From the NCBI RefSeq assembly GCF_000153225.1, contig NZ_CH724148.1, positions 1,878,842 to 1,942,841 on the forward strand: a DNA stretch of 64,000 bases, given 5' to 3'. This DNA comes from Polaribacter irgensii 23-P. Lineage in GTDB: Bacteria; Bacteroidota; Bacteroidia; Flavobacteriales; Flavobacteriaceae. This document shows, in pieces, positions 62,063 to 64,000 of the stretch. The number at the start of each line of letters is the position of its first letter. Position 1 is the stretch's first letter. The translations under genes and the position numbers were made by a program. Under the pieces are notes generated by a model that worked only from the letters and a program-made list of their open reading frames with translations, was not told where the DNA came from and did no database searches.

Positions 62063-63055
62063 ATGAAATACGCAGAGAATATATTAGAAACTATTGGAAA
62101 TACGCCTCTAGTAAAATTGAATGTTTTAACCAAAGATTTACCATGTTTGGTGCTTTCGAAGTATGAAACTTTCAACCCTGGAAATTCAGTAAAAGATAGA
62201 ATGGCGTTGCAGATGATTGCTGATGCAGAAGCAGATGGGCGTTTAAAACCTGGCGGTACTATTATTGAAGGAACTTCTGGAAATACTGGAATGGGGCTTG
62301 CTTTAGCGGCAATTGTCAAAGGATACAAGTGTGTTTTTGTGATGGCCGACAAACAGTCTAAAGAGAAAATAGATATCTTAAGAGCGGTTGGAGCGGAAGT
62401 CGTGGTGTGTCCAACGAATGTTGAACCTAGCGATGCACGTTCTTATTATTCAGTTTCCAAAAGGTTAGGAGAGGAGACTCCAAACTCTTGGTACGTGAAT
62501 CAATATGACAACCCTAGTAATTGTAAAGCACACTTTTTAAGTACTGGGCCAGAAATTTGGGAGCAAACGGAAGGAAAAATAACACACTTTGTAGTTGGAG
62601 TAGGAACAGGAGGTACGATTTCAGGAGTAGGAAGTTATTTGAAGATGAAAGCAAGAGAGGCAGGCACTACTGTGAAAATTTGGGGAATTGATACCTATGG
62701 GTCTGTTTTTAAAAAATACCATGAAACAGGTGTTTTTGACGAAAATGAAATTTATCCATACATAACAGAAGGAATTGGAGAAGATATTTTGCCGTTAAAT
62801 GTGAACTTTGGGGTCATAGACGGGTTTACAAAAGTAACGGATAAAGATGCTGCGATTTATACACAGCGCTTGGCAAAAGAAGAAGGGATGTTTTTAGGAA
62901 ATTCTGCAGGTGCAGCTATAAAAGGTTTGCTCCAATTAAAAGAAAATTTCACAAAAGACGATGTCGTGGTGGTGTTGTTTCACGATCACGGCAGTCGATA
63001 TGTTGGAAAGATGTTCAATGACGACTGGATGCAAAAAAATGGATTTGTTGAATAA
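62063..63055 (+). CDS. cysM: Cysteine synthase family protein (PLP-dependent)
   Basis: A 330-aa fold-type II PLP enzyme. The cofactor lysine is Lys44 in NPGNSVKDR. TSGNTG at 71-76 binds the substrate carboxylate, and VGTGGTISGVGSYLK holds the phosphate. The C-terminal segment FLGNSAGAAIKGLL fits the O-acetylserine sulfhydrylase / cystathionine beta-synthase-like group. O-acetylserine plus sulfide to cysteine is most likely; CBS-type activity cannot be excluded, so the symbol is tentative. It stands alone with its own promoter and terminator. Confidence 0.88.
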   Translation: MKYAENILETIGNTPLVKLNVLTKDLPCLVLSKYETFNPGNSVKDRMALQMIADAEADGRLKPGGTIIEGTSGNTGMGLALAAIVKGYKCVFVMADKQSKEKIDILRAVGAEVVVCPTNVEPSDARSYYSVSKRLGEETPNSWYVNQYDNPSNCKAHFLSTGPEIWEQTEGKITHFVVGVGTGGTISGVGSYLKMKAREAGTTVKIWGIDTYGSVFKKYHETGVFDENEIYPYITEGIGEDILPLNVNFGVIDGFTKVTDKDAAIYTQRLAKEEGMFLGNSAGAAIKGLLQLKENFTKDDVVVVLFHDHGSRYVGKMFNDDWMQKNGFVE

Positions 63056-63078
63056 TTATATCGCATGTTATGCCATAG

Positions 63079-63109
63079 AAAAAACCATCTCAAGTGAGAT
63101 GGTTTTTTT
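63079..63109 (+). terminator. Terminator of the cysteine synthase gene
   Basis: ACCATCTC (63084-63091) and GAGATGGT (63096-63103) form a stem with a 4-nt loop, flanked by a run of A before and T after. It is strong and probably bidirectional. Confidence 0.85.
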
Positions 63110-63273
63110 AAATAACTAATTCAAATAATCATACTATGAAAAGGTTTACAAAGCCTCATAGCTTATATACCAATTATTGTGCCAAAAGTTTATTTTTAGT
63201 TTTAATTTTTAAATTTATTTAAAAATTTATTTTCTTCCTCCTGATAAATAAATTATCCAAGTTTAGAGGGACT

Positions 63274-64000
63274 TTATTTAGCGTGTTTATGTGCTTTGTA
63301 AGACGAACGGACTAAAGGACCACTCTCTACGTACATAAAGCCCATTTCTAAGCCTAATGTTTCGTATTTCTTGAATTGCTCTGGAGTAATAAATTCTTTC
63401 AAAGGCAAATGTCTTTTTGAAGGTTGTAAATATTGCCCGATGGTAATAATATCACAATCTACCGCACGCAAGTCGTGCATTGTCTGAATAACTTCTTCTT
63501 CAGTTTCTCCCAAACCAAGCATTAGACCCGTTTTCGTTCTCATTCCATTTTCCTTTAAGTATTGCAGAACACCTAAACTTCGATCATATTTTGCTTGAAT
63601 CCGAACTTCTCTTGTAAGTCTTCGTACTGTTTCCATATTATGAGAAACTACTTCAGGATGTACCTTTATAATACGATCCATTTGTTTTGTGATTCCTTGG
63701 AAATCTGGAATTAATGTTTCTAAAGTTGTTGTTGGATTTGATCTTCGAATGGCATCTACTGTTTCTGCCCAGATAATGGAGCCACCATCCTTTAAATCAT
63801 CTCTATCTACAGATGTAATCACTGCGTGTTTAATGCCCATTATTTTTATCGAGCGCGCAACTTTTTCGGGTTCGTCCCATTCAACCGTTTCTGGTCTTCC
63901 TGTTTTTACACCACAAAAGCCGCAAGAACGCGTACAAATGTTTCCAAGTATCATAAATGTTGCAGTTCCTTCGCCCCAACATTCACCCATATTTGGGCAA
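63274..64000 (-). CDS. lipA: Lipoyl synthase (N-terminus beyond the window)
   Basis: The frame stays open to the right edge, so the gene is partial: about 242 of roughly 290 residues are present, starting in CPNMGEC (63979-63999), part of the auxiliary cluster motif. The radical-SAM cysteines are in CTRSCGFCG, and the protein ends VRSSYKAHKHAK with the conserved serine region of LipA. The enzyme inserts two sulfurs into octanoyl groups on E2 or H proteins. It links functionally to pdhB and lpdA in this window. Confidence 0.94.
   Translation of the reverse strand, partial: CPNMGECWGEGTATFMILGNICTRSCGFCGVKTGRPETVEWDEPEKVARSIKIMGIKHAVITSVDRDDLKDGGSIIWAETVDAIRRSNPTTTLETLIPDFQGITKQMDRIIKVHPEVVSHNMETVRRLTREVRIQAKYDRSLGVLQYLKENGMRTKTGLMLGLGETEEEVIQTMHDLRAVDCDIITIGQYLQPSKRHLPLKEFITPEQFKKYETLGLEMGFMYVESGPLVRSSYKAHKHAK

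Noticed and set aside
61921..62352. 143-codon minus-strand frame upstream of and across cysM
   Set aside because: Mostly antisense of the cysteine synthase coding sequence.
1..64000. CRISPR arrays, IS ends and long direct repeats
   Set aside because: None seen by eye on either strand; the only strong repeats are terminator hairpins and the etfB palindrome.

Overview
The window is a 64-kb stretch of AT-rich chromosome that looks like a marine member of the Flavobacteriaceae (Bacteroidetes); Polaribacter, Tenacibaculum and relatives are plausible, but no rRNA is present to fix the genus. The evidence is a DNA polymerase III alpha subunit with a proofreading exonuclease fused to its N-terminus, ribosomal protein S16 with a long Ala/Glu tail, Oar-type TonB receptor, bacillithiol enzyme BshC, several lipoproteins and small families typical of flavobacteria, and repeated Bacteroidetes-type -7 elements (TAnnTTTG). 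The best promoter, in front of ppa, has TTG-N19-TACTTTTG. No insertion sequence, prophage, CRISPR array or rRNA operon was seen. Most of the window is ordinary core genome.

Layout. 1-622: gene fragments and a strong hairpin. 623-4960 (-): dnaE. 5287-10891 (+): Oar-like TonB receptor, secreted endonuclease/exonuclease/phosphatase lipoprotein and nucleotide pyrophosphatase/phosphodiesterase, probably a phosphodiester or nucleotide scavenging locus, facing a Crp/Fnr regulator (-). A gap of almost 1 kb precedes rpsP-rimM-tRNA-Ser-trmN6. Next come a saccharopine-dehydrogenase-like gene (-), DUF423, pckA, and a tight operon of a secreted M20 peptidase, an NRAMP-like carrier and 5-oxoprolinase pxpA-pxpB-pxpC. 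On the minus strand follow hppA, ppa and pdhB (pyrophosphate and pyruvate energetics), divergent from etfB-etfA.

29.7-37 kb (mostly +): bifunctional-nuclease-family protein, NupC nucleoside transporter, thyA-folA, an M24 peptidase, tag and small membrane proteins. 37.6-46 kb is the more accessory part: MazG-like pyrophosphohydrolase, DUF4375, CocE-type hydrolase, a GNAT / FAD-monooxygenase / methyltransferase set, a LOV-like PAS protein and a DPH6-like PP-loop ligase, separated by long non-coding gaps with possible gene remnants. 46-59 kb: M14 carboxypeptidase, bshC, rlmF, lpdA, argS, YkgJ-type cysteine-cluster protein, a NamZ-like muramidase divergent from a LolC/E-type permease. 59-64 kb: a LysR regulator divergent from two small unknown genes and an SbtA-type bicarbonate carrier, cysteine synthase, and lipA, which runs off the right edge.

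The items most worth follow-up are: (i) the NRAMP-like protein in the 5-oxoprolinase operon, which lacks the usual metal-binding residues; (ii) an FAD monooxygenase carrying a DnaJ-type zinc-binding pair at its N-terminus; (iii) a LOV-like PAS protein without the photoactive cysteine; (iv) the LysR/small-gene/sbtA locus with a terminator-like hairpin just before sbtA; (v) a perfect 26-bp palindrome in front of etfBA; and (vi) divergent namZ-like and lolE-like genes whose start codons lie 3 bp apart. No clearly new multi-gene system was recognised.
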